Shown in pieces: positions 13,701 to 14,361 of a stretch of 14,361 bases of DNA (positions are counted from its first letter, which is position 1; the number at the start of each line of letters is the position of its first letter). The translations under genes were made by a program, and so were the position numbers. Location: positions 1 through 14,361 of the forward strand of contig CAYJIU010000054.1 of the NCBI GenBank assembly GCA_964370305.1. The letters run 5' to 3'. The notes under the pieces were generated by a model. That model worked only from the letters and a program-made list of their open reading frames with translations. It did no database searches and was not told the DNA's origin. The stretch is from CAYJAD01 sp964370305. Its GTDB lineage: Bacteria; Desulfobacterota; Desulfovibrionia; Desulfovibrionales; Desulfovibrionaceae.

Positions 13701-14361
13701 ATATATTACTTGGGCTTGCAACAATTCCTGCCACAGCTGAGGCCGCTGCCACCACTGGGCTTGCTAGATAAACTTCTGAATTAAGGCTACCCATGCGCCC
13801 CTTAAAGTTGCGGTTGGTGGTAGCCACAGCGCGTTCCCCATCACCTAAGATGCCCATAAATCCACCTAGGCAGGGCCCGCAAGTGGGGGGGCTAATAATG
13901 CAACCGGCATCGGTGAATATGTCAAAAAGCCCTTCTTGCATGGCACTTTTCCAAACACTTGGTGTTGCTGGAATAACAATACAACGCACACCTTTGGCCA
14001 CTTTTTGGCCTTTTAATACAAGGGCTGCGTCGCGCATGTCGCTAAGGCGACCATTGGTACAAGACCCTATAACAACTTGGTTAATTGGTGTATTTTGCAC
14101 TTCTGAAACTGGCTTTACATTGTCTGGCAAGTGCGGGCAAGCCACCACCGGTTCAAGGTCTGTTACATCAAAACTAACTTCACTTTCATACTCGGCATTG
14201 GCATCGGCTTGTAAGACTTGTTGTCCTTTGCGATGATGGGCATCACCATAGGCTATGGTCTTGGCATCTGCGGCAAAAAGACCAACTTTTCCGCCAGCTT
14301 CAATGGCCATATTAGCCATGGTAAGGCGCCCGTCAATATCCATATTATCCACAACGCTTCC
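13699..14361 (-). CDS. leuC: 3-isopropylmalate dehydratase large subunit, 3' part
   Basis: This is the C-terminal 220 residues of the 4Fe-4S aconitase-family large subunit; the 5' half lies beyond the window edge at 14361. The frame is open to the edge and reads GSVVDNMDIDGRLTMANMAIEAGGK at its start, the middle of a LeuC, so the in-frame GTG at 14352 is internal and not a start. All three cluster ligands can be seen: the Cys of IGSCTNGR (codon 14059-14061) and the two of TCGPC (codons 13870-13872 and 13879-13881). The end, NSEVYLASPVVAAASAVAG, is typical of the roughly 420-residue archaeal/bacterial class. leuD follows after 10 bases. Any leader attenuator or promoter of the leu operon would lie outside the window. 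Confidence 0.95.
   Translation of the reverse strand, partial: GSVVDNMDIDGRLTMANMAIEAGGKVGLFAADAKTIAYGDAHHRKGQQVLQADANAEYESEVSFDVTDLEPVVACPHLPDNVKPVSEVQNTPINQVVIGSCTNGRLSDMRDAALVLKGQKVAKGVRCIVIPATPSVWKSAMQEGLFDIFTDAGCIISPPTCGPCLGGFMGILGDGERAVATTNRNFKGRMGSLNSEVYLASPVVAAASAVAGIVASPSNI

Noticed and set aside
13689..13724. Upstream leuD start
   Set aside because: It would overlap leuC and add 12 residues without homology; a good ribosome site fits ATG 13688.
13793..14236. 147-codon plus-strand ORF opposite leuC
   Set aside because: The minus strand encodes unmistakable LeuC motifs here, so the plus frame is a shadow.
14350..14352. GTG as start of leuC
   Set aside because: The frame stays open upstream and the sequence there matches the middle of LeuC; the gene is cut by the window edge.
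1..14361. Mobile element, phage, CRISPR, toxin-antitoxin or tRNA/rRNA genes
   Set aside because: No transposase or integrase motifs, repeat-spacer arrays, cloverleaf-like sequences or rRNA signatures were seen; nearly all the length is housekeeping genes.

Overview
The window looks like ordinary core chromosome from a moderately AT-rich, diderm, Desulfovibrio-like bacterium (Desulfovibrionales). Three things suggest this: the order ftsH-folP-cdaA-cdaR-glmM-galU, which I associate from memory with Desulfovibrio; an outer-membrane FadL/OmpP1-type protein, which requires an outer membrane; and the roughly 420-residue class of LeuC with a separate small LeuD. I could not run a search, so the taxonomic call is inference. 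I see no mobile element, CRISPR array, tRNA, rRNA or phage gene.

Plus strand, about 113-7126: ftsH (membrane AAA+ protease), folP (dihydropteroate synthase), cdaA (c-di-AMP synthase), cdaR (YbbR-repeat membrane regulator), glmM (phosphoglucosamine mutase) and galU (UDP-glucose pyrophosphorylase). The first five genes are tightly packed: ftsH/folP and cdaA/cdaR overlap, folP-cdaA are 9 bases apart and cdaR-glmM 30. A 159-base spacer precedes galU, and a strong hairpin terminator follows it. The run links membrane quality control, folate synthesis, c-di-AMP signalling and the supply of amino-sugar and UDP-sugar precursors for the envelope.

Plus strand, 7208-10908: priA (replication-restart helicase) behind a short leader rich in palindromes, then a FadL/OmpP1-type outer-membrane protein gene whose leader contains a long imperfect hairpin. 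A perfect 18-bp bidirectional terminator (10935-10979) separates these genes from a convergent cluster.

Minus strand, 14361 down to 10995: leuC (3' half only), leuD, leuB, cysE and a 38-codon lipoprotein gene. Gene gaps of 10, 72, 2 and 10 bases suggest one transcript joining leucine biosynthesis, the first committed step of cysteine biosynthesis and a tiny lipoprotein. The serine acetyltransferase carries a five-cysteine cluster that I do not recognise from model enzymes.

I found no clearly novel multi-gene system. The most interesting points are the Cys cluster in CysE, its coupling to leuB and the small lipoprotein, a c-di-AMP cassette in a Gram-negative-type genome, and several unusual residues in FolP.
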